This document shows positions 1 through 8,192 of a DNA stretch of 64,000 nucleotides, piece by piece. The DNA is from Microbacterium oxydans. Its GTDB lineage: Bacteria > Actinomycetota > Actinomycetes > Actinomycetales > Microbacteriaceae. The stretch spans positions 2,108,001 through 2,172,000 of the forward strand of contig NZ_CP092891.1 of the NCBI RefSeq assembly GCF_026559675.1, written 5' to 3'. The notes under the pieces are model-generated. The model had not been told where the DNA came from and made no database searches. It worked only from the letters and a program-made list of their open reading frames with translations. How positions within the stretch are numbered: position 1 is the stretch's first letter; each line of letters opens with the position of its first letter. The translations under genes and the position numbers were made by a program.

Positions 1-56
1 GAGCCGAGGTCGCGGAACACGACTGCCTTGTACTCGGGGTGAATGTCAGTCTTCAT
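1..56 (-). CDS. rpmE2: 50S ribosomal protein L31 type B, N-terminal fragment
   Basis: Only the first 18 codons lie in the window; the gene runs off the left edge. The visible N-terminus, MKTDIHPEYKAVVFRDLGS, is the typical start of bacterial L31, and the VVFRD wording fits the type B form. Type B normally lacks the zinc-binding Cys residues and can replace the zinc form in the 50S subunit when zinc is short. The ATG is preceded by an AAGGA-type ribosome binding site. The 5' leader carries two hairpins (separate entry). The type assignment rests on the N-terminus only. Confidence 0.85.
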   Translation of the reverse strand, partial: MKTDIHPEYKAVVFRDLG

Positions 57-74
57 GGGATTCCTTAGTTGCTG

Positions 75-136
75 CCCTGGATTGTGCCAGGGACGAGGGA
101 AGTCTGCGGTGCAGAGAGCACCAAGGGTCGATTCTA
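75..136 (-). promoter_or_regulatory. rpmE2 promoter -10 and leader with two hairpins
   Basis: On the minus strand TAGAAT (136..131) is a good -10 box, which puts the RNA start near 124 and leaves a leader of about 68 nt. The leader can fold into two perfect small hairpins: GGTGC/GCACC (122-108) and CCCTGG/CCAGGG (92-75). Leaders of L31 genes are known sites of autogenous control in several bacterial groups, so this may be an L31-type leader RNA; that link is inference from position and folding only. Confidence 0.45.
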
Positions 137-166
137 TCAGTAGTTCAGCGAGCGCAGAAACCTGGT

Positions 167-952
167 TCAGGCGGCCGCGCGGGCGGCGTAGCGGCCGCCT
201 GCGCTGCTGAGCACGATCGGCATCCCGAACGCCTCGGTCAGCGCCTCCGCCGTGAGGGTCTCCGCGATCGGGCCCGCGGCGACGACCCGGCCCTCACGGA
301 GCAGCATCACGTGGGTGAATCCGACCGGGATCTCCTCGACGTGGTGCGTGACCATCAGCATGGCCGGCGTCGTGGGCGAGGATGCGTAGCCGCTCAGGAG
401 TGCGAGCAGCTCTTCCCGGGAGCCGAGGTCGAGCGAAGCCGTGGGCTCGTCGAGCAGCAGCAGCTCCGGGTCGGTCATCACGGCACGGGCGATCTGCACG
501 CGCTTCTGCTCGCCGTCGCTGAGCGTGCCGAACGTGCGGTCGGCCAGGTGGTCCAGGCGCCAGTCGCCGAGCACTCGAAGGGCGCGACGCTCGTCGATGT
601 CCTCGTAGTTCTCGTTCCAGCGGCCGAGCACGGAGTACGCCGCGGTGAGCACCGTGTTGAGGACCGTCTCGTCGCGCGGGACGCGCTTGGCCATGGCCGA
701 CGACGCGAAGCCGATACGCGGCCGGACCTCGAACACGTCGGTCCGCCCCAGGGTCTCCCCCAGCACGGTGACCGTGCCCGAGGTGGGGTGCATGAGGGTG
801 TCGGCCAGCTGCAGCAGCGTGGTCTTGCCCGCACCGTTCGGGCCGAGGATCACCCATCGCTGATCGTCGTCGACCTCCCAGGTCACGTGATCGATGATGT
901 TGCGCCCCTCACGGCGCACGACGACGTCGGTGAATTCCAGAGCGCTCGGCAT
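167..952 (-). CDS. ABC transporter ATP-binding protein, no permease nearby
   Basis: A 261-aa single nucleotide-binding domain. Walker A is GPNGAGKTT at residues 37-45. A slightly unusual signature, LSDGEQKR, stands where LSGGQ is expected. Walker B is LLLLDEP and the switch His lies in VTHHVEEIP. The overall pattern resembles the YlmA/ModF-like group of soluble ATPases. There is no membrane or binding protein gene beside it, so the substrate is unknown. TAGGCT lies exactly 6 bases before the ATG, overlapping the end of glgM, so it probably has its own leaderless promoter. Confidence 0.85.
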   Translation of the reverse strand: MPSALEFTDVVVRREGRNIIDHVTWEVDDDQRWVILGPNGAGKTTLLQLADTLMHPTSGTVTVLGETLGRTDVFEVRPRIGFASSAMAKRVPRDETVLNTVLTAAYSVLGRWNENYEDIDERRALRVLGDWRLDHLADRTFGTLSDGEQKRVQIARAVMTDPELLLLDEPTASLDLGSREELLALLSGYASSPTTPAMLMVTHHVEEIPVGFTHVMLLREGRVVAAGPIAETLTAEALTEAFGMPIVLSSAGGRYAARAAA

Positions 953-969
953 GGCTCCAGCCTATCGGC

Positions 970-2154
970 TCAGGCGGTCAGCTCCGCGTAGAGCGCGCGC
1001 GTCGTCTCGGCGATCGCCGCCCAGCTGAAGTCGTCGCGCGCACGTTCCCGACCGGCCTCCCCGTACGCACGCGCCCGCTCGGGATCCATCGCCACCTCGG
1101 TGAGCACCGCGGCCAGATCGGCCACGTAGCGCTCCGGATCGACGGGCGTGCCGGTGCCGTCCTGCAGTTGCTCGATCGGCACGAGCCGCCCGGTGACACC
1201 GTCGGCGACGACCTCGGGGATCCCGCCGGTCGCGGTTCCCACGACGGCGGCGCCGCAGGCCATCGCCTCGAGGTTGACGATCCCCAGCGGCTCGTACACC
1301 GACGGGCACACGAACGTCGTCGCCGCGGTGAGGATCGCCGACAGCTCGTCGCGCGGGAGCATCCGCTCGATCCAGATGACGCCGTCGCGGCTCTCCTGCA
1401 GCAGTCGGACCCCTTCCTGCACCTCCGCCATGATCTCCGGAGTGTCCGGCGCCCCCGCGCACAGCATGAGCTGCACCTCGGGCGGCAGGAGACGGGCGGC
1501 CTGGAGCAGATACGGCAGCCCCTTCTGCCTCGTGATGCGGCCCACGAACACGACCGACGGCCGGGTGGGGTCCATCCCGATCGACTGCAGGAACGCCGCA
1601 TCCTGCACGGGACGCCACCGCTCGACGTCGATGCCGTTGTGGATCACGCGCACCTTCGCGGGGTCGACCTGGGGGTAGCTGCGCAGGATGTCCGCGCGCA
1701 TCCCCGCACTCACGGCGATCACCGCGGCGGCGTTCTCGTAGGCGAGTCGCTCGATGCCGCTGGAGATCGCGTACCCGCCGCCGAGCTGCTCGGCCTTCCA
1801 GGGGCGCAGCGGCTCGAGGCTGTGCGCGGTCAGCACATGCGGGATCCCGTGCAGCTGCGCGGCGAGATGCCCGGCGAAGTTCGCGTACCAGGTGTGGCTG
1901 TGCACGAGATCGGCATCCGAGATCGCCGAGACGATCTCCAGATCGGTGCCGAGGGTCTGCAGCGCAGCGTTCGCGCCGGCGAGTTCCGAGGGCGTCCGGT
2001 ACGCGAACGTCCCCGACTCCTCACGCGGTGAGCCGAACGCGCGGACCCGCACATCGACGTGCTCGCGGAGTGCGGCGACGAGTTCCGCGACATGCACGCC
2101 GGCACCGCCGTAGACCTCGGGCGGGTACTCCTTCGTGATCATTTCGACTCGCAT
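970..2154 (-). CDS. glgM: GT4-type glycogen synthase / alpha-maltose-1-phosphate synthase
   Basis: A 394-aa two-domain GT-B glycosyltransferase of the actinobacterial glgA/GlgM family. It is expected to use ADP-glucose, made by the divergent glgC, to extend glycogen or to form maltose-1-phosphate for the GlgE route. Seen: the N-terminal glycine-rich loop GGAGVH (16-21), the donor-site strand VFVGRITRQKG (202-212), and the retaining GT E-x7-E motif in YEPLGIVNLEAMA (E288, E296). The length fits the family. Which of the two reactions dominates cannot be told from sequence. TAGCGT lies 6 bases before the ATG (leaderless). Confidence 0.88.
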   Translation of the reverse strand: MRVEMITKEYPPEVYGGAGVHVAELVAALREHVDVRVRAFGSPREESGTFAYRTPSELAGANAALQTLGTDLEIVSAISDADLVHSHTWYANFAGHLAAQLHGIPHVLTAHSLEPLRPWKAEQLGGGYAISSGIERLAYENAAAVIAVSAGMRADILRSYPQVDPAKVRVIHNGIDVERWRPVQDAAFLQSIGMDPTRPSVVFVGRITRQKGLPYLLQAARLLPPEVQLMLCAGAPDTPEIMAEVQEGVRLLQESRDGVIWIERMLPRDELSAILTAATTFVCPSVYEPLGIVNLEAMACGAAVVGTATGGIPEVVADGVTGRLVPIEQLQDGTGTPVDPERYVADLAAVLTEVAMDPERARAYGEAGRERARDDFSWAAIAETTRALYAELTA

Positions 2155-2200
2155 GTCTGAACGCTAGTACAGCGGCCGCGAACGCATCTATGGTGGAGCC
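2155..2200. promoter_or_regulatory. Divergent leaderless promoters of glgM and glgC
   Basis: The 46-bp gap holds two -10 boxes pointing away from each other. TAGCGT (2166..2161, minus) is followed after 6 nt by the glgM ATG; TATGGT (2189-2194, plus) is followed after 6 nt by the glgC ATG. With the usual distance from -10 to +1, both transcripts would begin at the A of the start codon. The -35 region of each lies on or next to the -10 of the other, so simultaneous use by two polymerases looks sterically hard. Confidence 0.6.
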
Positions 2201-3442
2201 ATGTCCGCTCCAAAGAAGGTCTTCGGGATCATCCTCGCCGGCGGCGAGGGCAAGCGACTCATGCCTCTCACCGCGGATCGCGCGAAACCCGCAGTGCCCT
2301 TCGGCGGACAGTACCGATTGATCGACTTCGCGATCTCGAACCTCATCAACTCGGGCCTGCGACAGATCGTCGTGCTCACGCAGTACAAGTCGCACAGCCT
2401 CGACCGCCACATCTCGCAGACCTGGCGCATGTCCGCCCTGCTCGACTCGTACGTGGCCTCCGTCCCCGCGCAGCAGCGCCTCGGAAAGCGCTGGTTCTCC
2501 GGCTCGGCCGACGCGATCCTGCAGAGCATGAACCTCATCAACGACGAGAAGCCCGACATCGTCGTCGTCATCGGCGCCGATCACGTCTACCGCATGGACT
2601 TCCGCCAGATGCTCGAGGCGCACATCGAGTCCGGGGCGAAGGCCACGATCGCCGGCATCCGTCAGCCGCTCGCCCTCGCGTCGCAGTTCGGGGTGATCGA
2701 CGCGGATGCCGAGTCGGGACGCATCCGGCAGTTCCTGGAGAAGCCGACCGACATCGCCGGCCTCGAGGACTCCCCCCACGAGGTGCTCGCCTCCATGGGC
2801 AACTACATCTTCGACGCCGACGCACTGATCGCCGCGGTCGAGGCCGACGGCGAGTCCCCCACCTCCGGGCACGACATGGGCGGCGACATCGTCCCGTACT
2901 TCGTCGACAGGGGCGAGGCCGGCTACTACGACATGAAGCAGAACGAGGTGCCCGGCTCCTCGCCGCGCGACCGTTCCTACTGGCGCGACGTCGGAACCAT
3001 CGACTCGTTCTTCGACGCCCACCGCGACCTGATCTCCACGCTGCCCGTCTTCAACCTCTACAACATGGAGTGGCCGATCCACTCGCAGGCGGTCAATTCC
3101 CCGCCCGCGAAGTTCGTCCGCGACTCGGTGGGCCGGATCGGGAACGCGATCGACTCCATCGTGTCGCTCGGCTCCGTGCTCTCGGGAACGCACCTGGAGC
3201 GCAGCGTGGTCGGACCGTGGACGCTCGCCGGAGGCGGCTCGACCATCACGGACTCGGTCGTGTTCGACCATGTGCACGTGGGTCAGGGAGCACGCGTGCA
3301 CCGCGCCATCCTCGACAAGAACGTCGTGCTGGCCGACGGCGCGACCGTGGGAGTCGACCGCGAACGCGACCTCGCCCGTGGGTTCACCGTGACGGAGTCC
3401 GGGATCACGGTCGTCGGCAAGGGCGTCTTCATCGAGCGCTGA
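2201..3442 (+). CDS. glgC: Glucose-1-phosphate adenylyltransferase (ADP-glucose pyrophosphorylase)
   Basis: A 413-aa enzyme that makes ADP-glucose from ATP and glucose-1-phosphate, the committed step of glycogen synthesis. The N-terminal nucleotidyltransferase signature GGEGKRL (14-20) and the activator-region motif KPAVPFGG (29-36) are intact. GADHVYRMDF (125-134) carries the catalytic Asp, and YWRDVGT follows further on. The C-terminal third has the left-handed beta-helix pattern of the regulatory domain. It diverges from glgM, its likely consumer. The ATG overlaps a leaderless promoter arrangement; GGAG 4 bases upstream could also serve as a weak ribosome site. Confidence 0.95.
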   Translation: MSAPKKVFGIILAGGEGKRLMPLTADRAKPAVPFGGQYRLIDFAISNLINSGLRQIVVLTQYKSHSLDRHISQTWRMSALLDSYVASVPAQQRLGKRWFSGSADAILQSMNLINDEKPDIVVVIGADHVYRMDFRQMLEAHIESGAKATIAGIRQPLALASQFGVIDADAESGRIRQFLEKPTDIAGLEDSPHEVLASMGNYIFDADALIAAVEADGESPTSGHDMGGDIVPYFVDRGEAGYYDMKQNEVPGSSPRDRSYWRDVGTIDSFFDAHRDLISTLPVFNLYNMEWPIHSQAVNSPPAKFVRDSVGRIGNAIDSIVSLGSVLSGTHLERSVVGPWTLAGGGSTITDSVVFDHVHVGQGARVHRAILDKNVVLADGATVGVDRERDLARGFTVTESGITVVGKGVFIER

Positions 3443-3492
3443 GGCCGTCATGCGACACGGCGGAGTCGTGGACGATCGCTAGGCTCGAACAC

Positions 3493-4128
3493 GTGACCAC
3501 CGCGCGATTCCTCGTCGTCCTCGATGCCGATTCCACCCTCATCCGCAACGAGGTGATCGAGCTGCTCGCCGACGAGGCCGGTCGTCGCGCGGAGGTGCAG
3601 GCCGCCACCGAGGCCGCGATGCGCGGCGAGATCGACTTCTCCGCGAGCCTGCGCTCCCGGGTCGCCGCCCTCGAGGGTGTGCCCGTCTCGGCCTTCGAGC
3701 GGGTTCTCGCGCGGATCGAGCCGACGCCCGGAGTGCGCGAGCTGACGGCGGCCGTCCACGAGCGCGGCGGCGTCGTCGGCGTCGTCTCCGGCGGCTTCCA
3801 CGAGATCCTCGACAGCGTCGCGCCGGGCCTCGGCGTCGATCGCTGGCGGGCGAACCGTCTGGAGATCGTCGACGGCGTGCTCTCCGGCCGCGTGGACGGC
3901 GACATCGTCGACGGCGCCGCGAAGGCCACGTCGCTGCAGGAGTGGGCGGCCGAGCTCGGCGTCGCTCCGCACGCCACGATCGCGATCGGCGACGGCGCGA
4001 ACGACCTGCCGATGATGGCCGTCGCCGGACTCGGACTCGCCTTCAACGCCAAGCCTGCGGTGCGGGACGCCGCGAGCCTGGTGATCGGCCCACAGAACCT
4101 CTCCGAGGTCATCGCACTGCTGCCCTAG
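3493..4128 (+). CDS. serB: Phosphoserine phosphatase
   Basis: A 211-aa HAD phosphatase that should hydrolyse O-phosphoserine in the last step of serine synthesis. Motif I is DADST (11-15, nucleophile D11), motif II is in VVSGGF (97-102), K144 fits motif III, and motif IV is GDGANDLPM (166-174). This spacing is characteristic of SerB. There is no N-terminal ACT domain, unlike the long mycobacterial SerB2. The GTG start was chosen because TAGGCT (3480-3485) lies 7 bases upstream (leaderless) and because the homologous region begins here; the frame is open far upstream but reads through glgC in the wrong frame. Confidence 0.88.
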   Translation: MTTARFLVVLDADSTLIRNEVIELLADEAGRRAEVQAATEAAMRGEIDFSASLRSRVAALEGVPVSAFERVLARIEPTPGVRELTAAVHERGGVVGVVSGGFHEILDSVAPGLGVDRWRANRLEIVDGVLSGRVDGDIVDGAAKATSLQEWAAELGVAPHATIAIGDGANDLPMMAVAGLGLAFNAKPAVRDAASLVIGPQNLSEVIALLP

Positions 4129-4170
4129 GCACCCCTGGAGAATGTCCGCGCCCGCCACTAGCGTCGGCTC

Positions 4171-4866
4171 ATGGACATCATCCTCATCCCCGGTCTCTGG
4201 CTCGACGCCTCCAGCTGGGACGACGTCGTTCCAGCGCTCGAGCAGGCCGGTCATCGCGTGCACCCGCTCACCATGCCGGGCCTCGGCGAACCCGCGGCGG
4301 TCTCCGGCGACATCGGCATCGCCGACTGGGTCGCCGCCGCCGTCGCCGCGGTCGACGCGGTGGACGGAGACGTCGTGGTCGTCGGTCACAGCGACGGCGG
4401 CAACGTCGCCTGGGGCGTCGCCGATGCCCGGCCGGACCGGGTGAGCCGCGTCATCTTCGTCGACACGGTGCCGCCGCCGTCCGGGAACGGGGTCAGCGAG
4501 TTCGAGATCGTCGACGGTGTGGTGCCCTTCCCCGGCTGGGACTTCTTCCCCGACGAGGATGTCAGCGACCTCGACGAGGCGACGCGAGCCCGCACGGCGC
4601 CGCTCACGCACAGCGTGCCCGCGCGCGTGCCGACGGACGGCATCGCCCTCGGGAATCCGGCTCGGCACCGGGTGCCCGCGACGCTGCTGATGGGCGGTCT
4701 CGACCAGCCGGCGTTCGAGGGCATGATCGACCAGTGGGGGCCCTACGCCGACGAGTTCCACGCGATCGAGGACGCGGAGGTCGTCCGGGTCGGATCCGGC
4801 CACTGGCCGCAGTTCTCCGTCCCGCAGCGGCTCGGCGAGCTCCTGAACGCGGCCATCTCGCGCTGA
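4171..4866 (+). CDS. Alpha/beta hydrolase
   Basis: A 231-aa cytosolic alpha/beta hydrolase. The nucleophile elbow is GHSDG (72-76, Ser74), with probable acid D178 and base H211 in GSGHWP. The oxyanion segment near IPGLWLDASSW fits the family of small esterases and C-C hydrolases. There is no signal peptide. The substrate cannot be predicted. TAGCGT ends 6 bases before the ATG, so it is probably leaderless and transcribed on its own; it converges with fabG across a 15-bp gap in which I see no terminator hairpin. Confidence 0.85.
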   Translation: MDIILIPGLWLDASSWDDVVPALEQAGHRVHPLTMPGLGEPAAVSGDIGIADWVAAAVAAVDAVDGDVVVVGHSDGGNVAWGVADARPDRVSRVIFVDTVPPPSGNGVSEFEIVDGVVPFPGWDFFPDEDVSDLDEATRARTAPLTHSVPARVPTDGIALGNPARHRVPATLLMGGLDQPAFEGMIDQWGPYADEFHAIEDAEVVRVGSGHWPQFSVPQRLGELLNAAISR

Positions 4867-4881
4867 GCCGTCACCTCGGGG

Positions 4882-5592
4882 TCAGTGCCCCATCCCGAGA
4901 CCGCCGTCGACGGGGATGACCGCGCCGGAGATGTAGCCGGCGTCGTCGCCCGCGAGCCAGGTGACGACCCCGGCGACCTCGTCCGGAGTCGCGAACCGTC
5001 CGGCGGGGATGTTCGCCTTGTACTGCTTCTGCGTCTCCTCGGGGAGCTCGGAGGTCATGTCGGTCTCGATGAACCCCGGCGCGACGACGTTCGCGGTGAT
5101 GCCGCGGCCGCCGAGCTCACGGGTGAGCGAACGGGCGAAGCCGACGAGAGCGCTCTTCGACGCGGAGTAGTTGACCTGGCCGGCGGAGCCGTAGAGACCG
5201 ACGACGCTGGAGATGAGGATCACGCGACCGAAGCGTGCGCGCAGCATGCCCTTCGAGGCGCGCTTGACGACGCGGAACGTGCCGCCCAGGTTCGTGGCGA
5301 CCACACTGTCGAAGTCGTCCTCGCTCATGCGCAGGAGGAGCGTGTCCTTCGTGATGCCGGCGTTCGCGACGACGATCTCGACCGGGCCGAGCTGCTGCTC
5401 CACCTCGGTGAACGCGGCGTCGAGAGCGGCCGCATCCGTCACATCCGCGCGGACCGTCAGCGTGCCCTCCGGGCCCTCGCCGCTGCGGGCGGTGACGGCG
5501 ACGCGATAGCCGTCCCGCACGAAGCGCTCCGCGATCGCGCGACCGATGCCGCGATTGCCGCCGGTGACGAGGACGACGCGCTGAGCGCTCAT
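4882..5592 (-). CDS. fabG: 3-oxoacyl-ACP reductase, SDR family
   Basis: A 236-aa classical short-chain dehydrogenase. The NAD(P)-binding motif TGGNRGIG is at 10-17 and NAG at 77-79; the catalytic tetrad is N101, S129, Y142 and K146 (YSASK). The C-terminus NVVAPGFIETDMTSELPE and the final VDGGLGMGH match the FabG group used in fatty acid elongation rather than general SDR enzymes. Other fab genes are not in the window, so a role in another 3-oxoacyl reduction stays possible. An AGGAG lies just upstream of the ATG. Confidence 0.88.
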   Translation of the reverse strand: MSAQRVVLVTGGNRGIGRAIAERFVRDGYRVAVTARSGEGPEGTLTVRADVTDAAALDAAFTEVEQQLGPVEIVVANAGITKDTLLLRMSEDDFDSVVATNLGGTFRVVKRASKGMLRARFGRVILISSVVGLYGSAGQVNYSASKSALVGFARSLTRELGGRGITANVVAPGFIETDMTSELPEETQKQYKANIPAGRFATPDEVAGVVTWLAGDDAGYISGAVIPVDGGLGMGH

Positions 5593-5680
5593 GAGGACTC
5601 CTGATCTGGATCGGTGGTCCGGGGTTCCGAGCCGTCATAGATCCTACCGAGGAAGCCCTCGGGCCTCGTCCGACCGGGGT

Positions 5681-5709
5681 TTGACAGACCCGGACCGTGC
5701 TGGGACTCT
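5681..5709 (+). promoter_or_regulatory. Promoter of the DUF4190 gene
   Basis: A perfect -35 TTGACA (5681-5686) is followed after 17 bp by GACTCT (5704-5709), a poor -10. The RNA start would fall near 5716, leaving a 16-nt leader that contains the GAAAGG ribosome site for the GTG at 5732. One of the few consensus-like -35 boxes in the window. Confidence 0.45.
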
Positions 5710-5731
5710 GATCGTGACGAAAGGCTTCCGT

Positions 5732-6340
5732 GTGAGCGACAACCGCACCCCCTCTTCCGGCGACGAGCTGTCGTTCACCCCGCCGCCGCCCGCGCCGGCA
5801 GCGCCTGCCGCGGCACCGGTGCTTCCGGCCCAGCCGGTGCGGCCGGCACCGCAGCCCACGCAGGGCTACCCCGGCGCCGTGCCCGTCTACGCACCGCCAC
5901 CCGCTCCCGCCTACGGCGTCCAGCCCGTCGCGCCGCCCCAGCCCGGCTATGCCCCGCCGCCCGCGCAGCCCGGCTACGGCGCGGCCCCCGCGCATCCCGG
6001 CTACGCCGCTCCGTCCGGCTACGCCGCTCCCGGATATGCGGTGGCGGCTCCGCGACCGACCAGCGGGCTCGCCATCACGTCGCTGGTCTGCGGCATCGCG
6101 GGAATCGTCCTCTTCTGGGCCATCGTCCCGGTTCTCGCGTCCATCGCCGCCGTGATCACCGGTCACATGGCCCTCGGGCAGACCAAGCGCGATCCGGCGA
6201 TCGGAGGGCGAGGGCTGGCCATCACCGGCCTGATCCTCGGCTACGTGATGGTCGGCATCGCCGCCTTCACCCTGATCAGCACGATCATCAGCTTCCTGTT
6301 CGTCGGCGTGTTCACGCTGCCGTTCATCTTCTCCAGCTGA
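5732..6340 (+). CDS. Pro-rich DUF4190 membrane protein
   Basis: A 202-aa protein of unknown function. Residues 15-110 are rich in Pro, Ala and Tyr, with loose PGY(A/G)APP-like repeats, and are probably disordered and cytoplasmic. The C-terminal part holds hydrophobic segments at about 112-147 and 160-200, with the glycine-rich repeat GRGLAITGLILGY typical of DUF4190. The GTG at 5732 was chosen for its GAAAGG ribosome site; a GTG at 5714 would add only six residues. Actinobacterial relatives often have the same tail-plus-membrane layout. Confidence 0.75.
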   Translation: MSDNRTPSSGDELSFTPPPPAPAAPAAAPVLPAQPVRPAPQPTQGYPGAVPVYAPPPAPAYGVQPVAPPQPGYAPPPAQPGYGAAPAHPGYAAPSGYAAPGYAVAAPRPTSGLAITSLVCGIAGIVLFWAIVPVLASIAAVITGHMALGQTKRDPAIGGRGLAITGLILGYVMVGIAAFTLISTIISFLFVGVFTLPFIFSS

Positions 6341-6395
6341 GACGGCACCGAACAGGCACGCCGGGCGGCCCGCACCGGCGTAGGCTTGAGGCATC

Positions 6396-6743
6396 GTGAA
6401 GAACGCGCGTGAAATCCCGGCCGTCACCTCACTGCCGCAGTCTCCGCGGGATGAGGCTGACCATCGTGTGCGCCGATACGCGCTGACGATGACGATCCGC
6501 ATCGTGTGCTTCGCCCTCATGGTCCTCGTGCAGCCGTACGGGTGGTACACCTGGGTCTTCGGGATCTCGGCAGCGGTGCTGCCCTACATCGCCGTGGTCT
6601 TCGCGAACGCGGGCAGCGACAGCACCGAGACCGCTGCCGAATCTCCCGTGCGGGAACTCGACGCCCCGCGCCCCGCACCGATCGAGTCCGACGCGACGAC
6701 ACCCCAGGTGTTCACGATCCACGAAGGCCCGAAGGAACGATGA
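6396..6743 (+). CDS. DUF3099 membrane protein
   Basis: A 115-aa actinobacterial membrane protein. The N-terminal VTSLPQSPRDE and the following RRYALTMTIR lead into two transmembrane helices at about 30-47 and 51-72, the DUF3099 layout; a charged C-terminal tail follows. The start is GTG, with TAGGCT 9 bases upstream, giving a very short leader. Its stop overlaps the next ATG by four bases, so the three genes DUF3099, the 64-aa Cys protein and SURF1 are probably translated as a coupled unit. Confidence 0.75.
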   Translation: MKNAREIPAVTSLPQSPRDEADHRVRRYALTMTIRIVCFALMVLVQPYGWYTWVFGISAAVLPYIAVVFANAGSDSTETAAESPVRELDAPRPAPIESDATTPQVFTIHEGPKER

Positions 6744-6934
6744 CAGACCTCGAATGCTCGCGCGCCGGCTGCCGGAGCGCGGCGACCAGGCAGGTGGTCT
6801 GGCGCAACCCCCGCATCCACGCCGCCGACCGCGAGAAGATCTGGCTGGCGTGCGATGAGCACGTCGGCTTCCTCCGCGACTACCTGGCCGCGCGGGACTT
6901 CCCGGTGACCGTCCGCGACGGAATTCCCGCATGA
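6740..6934 (+). CDS. 64-aa Cys-containing protein of unknown function
   Basis: A small soluble protein, overlapped by four bases (ATGA) at both ends by its neighbours. The visible conserved-looking features are Cys6, Cys11 and Cys38 in LACDEHVGFLRDYL, plus the sequence WRNPRIH. A metal or haem ligand role is possible but unproven. I recall relatives in Microbacteriaceae being labelled acetone carboxylase; nothing in 64 residues supports that name. Its position directly before SURF1 suggests an accessory role near cytochrome oxidase assembly. Confidence 0.7.
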   Translation: MTDLECSRAGCRSAATRQVVWRNPRIHAADREKIWLACDEHVGFLRDYLAARDFPVTVRDGIPA

Positions 6935-7743
6935 GTCGACGGTTGACCCGGTGGGGCGTGTATGTGCTCATCGCGATCGGCTTCGCGGTCGCGTGCGTCT
7001 TCCTGTCGCACTGGCAGTTCGAGCGGAACGAGTCGCGCGCCGCGCAGATCGAGCTCGTCGAGCAGAACTACGACGCGAAGCCGGTGCCCCTCGCGGACCT
7101 CATCGGCGCCGACGGTGCTCTCGACCCCTCCGACGAGTGGCGTCCGGTGACTCTGCGGGGCGAATACCTGGCCGACCAGCAGCTGCTGGTGAGGAACCGT
7201 CCGCACGGCGGGACGAGCGCCTTCGAGGTGCTGGTGCCGTTCCGCGACGCGGACGGCCGCATCTTCATCGTCGATCGCGGCTGGGTGCCGCCGGGCGAGG
7301 GAGACGCACCGGACTCGGTGCCGGCACCGCCGGCCGGCGAAGCCGAGGTCACCGTGCGTCTTCGCCCGGGTGAGCAGCTCCCGGCTTCGGGCCGTGGCGC
7401 ACCCGAGGGTCAGGTGCCGACCATCAACCTGCCCTCCATCGCAGAGCTCGTCGACGGCGACGTGATCACCGGAGCTTACGGCCGTGTGATCAGCGAGGAG
7501 CCCGCAGGCGAAGGGACGCTGGGCGGATTCGACTCCCCCACCGACGATCCGGGGCCGCACCTGTCGTATGCGATCCAGTGGATCCTCTTCGCCCTGATGG
7601 GCTTCATCTTCATCGGATACATCATCCGGACGGAGATCGTGAAGCACCGCGAAGAGGTCGAGGGCACGCCTGCTCCGGTCAGGAAATCGCGTCGCAAGGA
7701 CCACGATGCCGATGTCGAGGACGAGCTGCTCGACGTGCGATGA
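6931..7743 (+). CDS. SURF1-family cytochrome oxidase assembly protein
   Basis: A 270-aa membrane protein with one helix near the N-terminus (about 9-26) and one near 213-232, flanking an extracytoplasmic domain. That layout, the early HWQFER motif and the later FIVDRGWVPPGEG are SURF1 hallmarks. SURF1 helps insert haem A into subunit I of the aa3 oxidase; ctaA and ctaB for haem A are also in this window. The C-terminal tail after the second helix is charged. The start overlaps the previous stop by four bases. Confidence 0.88.
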   Translation: MSRRLTRWGVYVLIAIGFAVACVFLSHWQFERNESRAAQIELVEQNYDAKPVPLADLIGADGALDPSDEWRPVTLRGEYLADQQLLVRNRPHGGTSAFEVLVPFRDADGRIFIVDRGWVPPGEGDAPDSVPAPPAGEAEVTVRLRPGEQLPASGRGAPEGQVPTINLPSIAELVDGDVITGAYGRVISEEPAGEGTLGGFDSPTDDPGPHLSYAIQWILFALMGFIFIGYIIRTEIVKHREEVEGTPAPVRKSRRKDHDADVEDELLDVR

Positions 7744-7757
7744 GCCTCAGCGGACGA

Positions 7758-8192
7758 TCAGTCCGTCCACGGCATGGGACGCTCCGGCAGCCGTGAGCTG
7801 TCGTCCGGAAGATGCGGCAGCTCCTCGCCGCCGGCGCGGACACAGAGCCACCGGAGCTCGCCGTCGCTGTCCGGCCGCGCCCGCCAGGTGCGGGAGACCC
7901 CCTGACCGACGCGGATCACGGTACCGGGGCCGACTTCCACGACGTCGTCATCGAGACCCATCTGTCCGCGCCCGCCGAGGAAGACGTACACCTCCTCGAT
8001 CGTCCGATGCACATGCCAGTAGCCGGCCTCTTCACCAGGCTCCAGCGCGTTCGCCGTCATCCCGATGAACTGCATCGTCAGCTCGTGGTCGACCACCCGG
8101 CGGCCGTCGCGTGCGCGCGCCGAGTCGAATCCGCCGTGGTGAGCGCGCCACTCGTCGAGAGCCCCGATCTCGACCACCTGATAGTCGCTCAC
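7758..8192 (-). CDS. Cupin-domain protein
   Basis: A 144-aa single-domain cupin. Metal ligands are visible as H60, H62 and E67 in the first cupin motif (YWHVHRTIEEVYVFL), with the second motif around VGPGTVIRVGQGVSRTW; the second-motif His seems to be missing. Function is unknown; such proteins bind a small ligand or act as isomerase or oxygenase. The GTG start overlaps the pdxH stop by four bases (GTGA), so the two genes are translationally coupled. It converges with SURF1 over a 14-bp gap. Confidence 0.8.
   Translation of the reverse strand: MSDYQVVEIGALDEWRAHHGGFDSARARDGRRVVDHELTMQFIGMTANALEPGEEAGYWHVHRTIEEVYVFLGGRGQMGLDDDVVEVGPGTVIRVGQGVSRTWRARPDSDGELRWLCVRAGGEELPHLPDDSSRLPERPMPWTD

Noticed and set aside
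5714..5731. Upstream GTG start for the DUF4190 protein
   Set aside because: It has no ribosome site; the GTG at 5732 follows GAAAGG at a proper distance.
6740..6934. Acetone carboxylase as a name for the 64-aa protein
   Set aside because: Acetone carboxylase is a large multi-subunit enzyme; nothing in this short sequence supports it.
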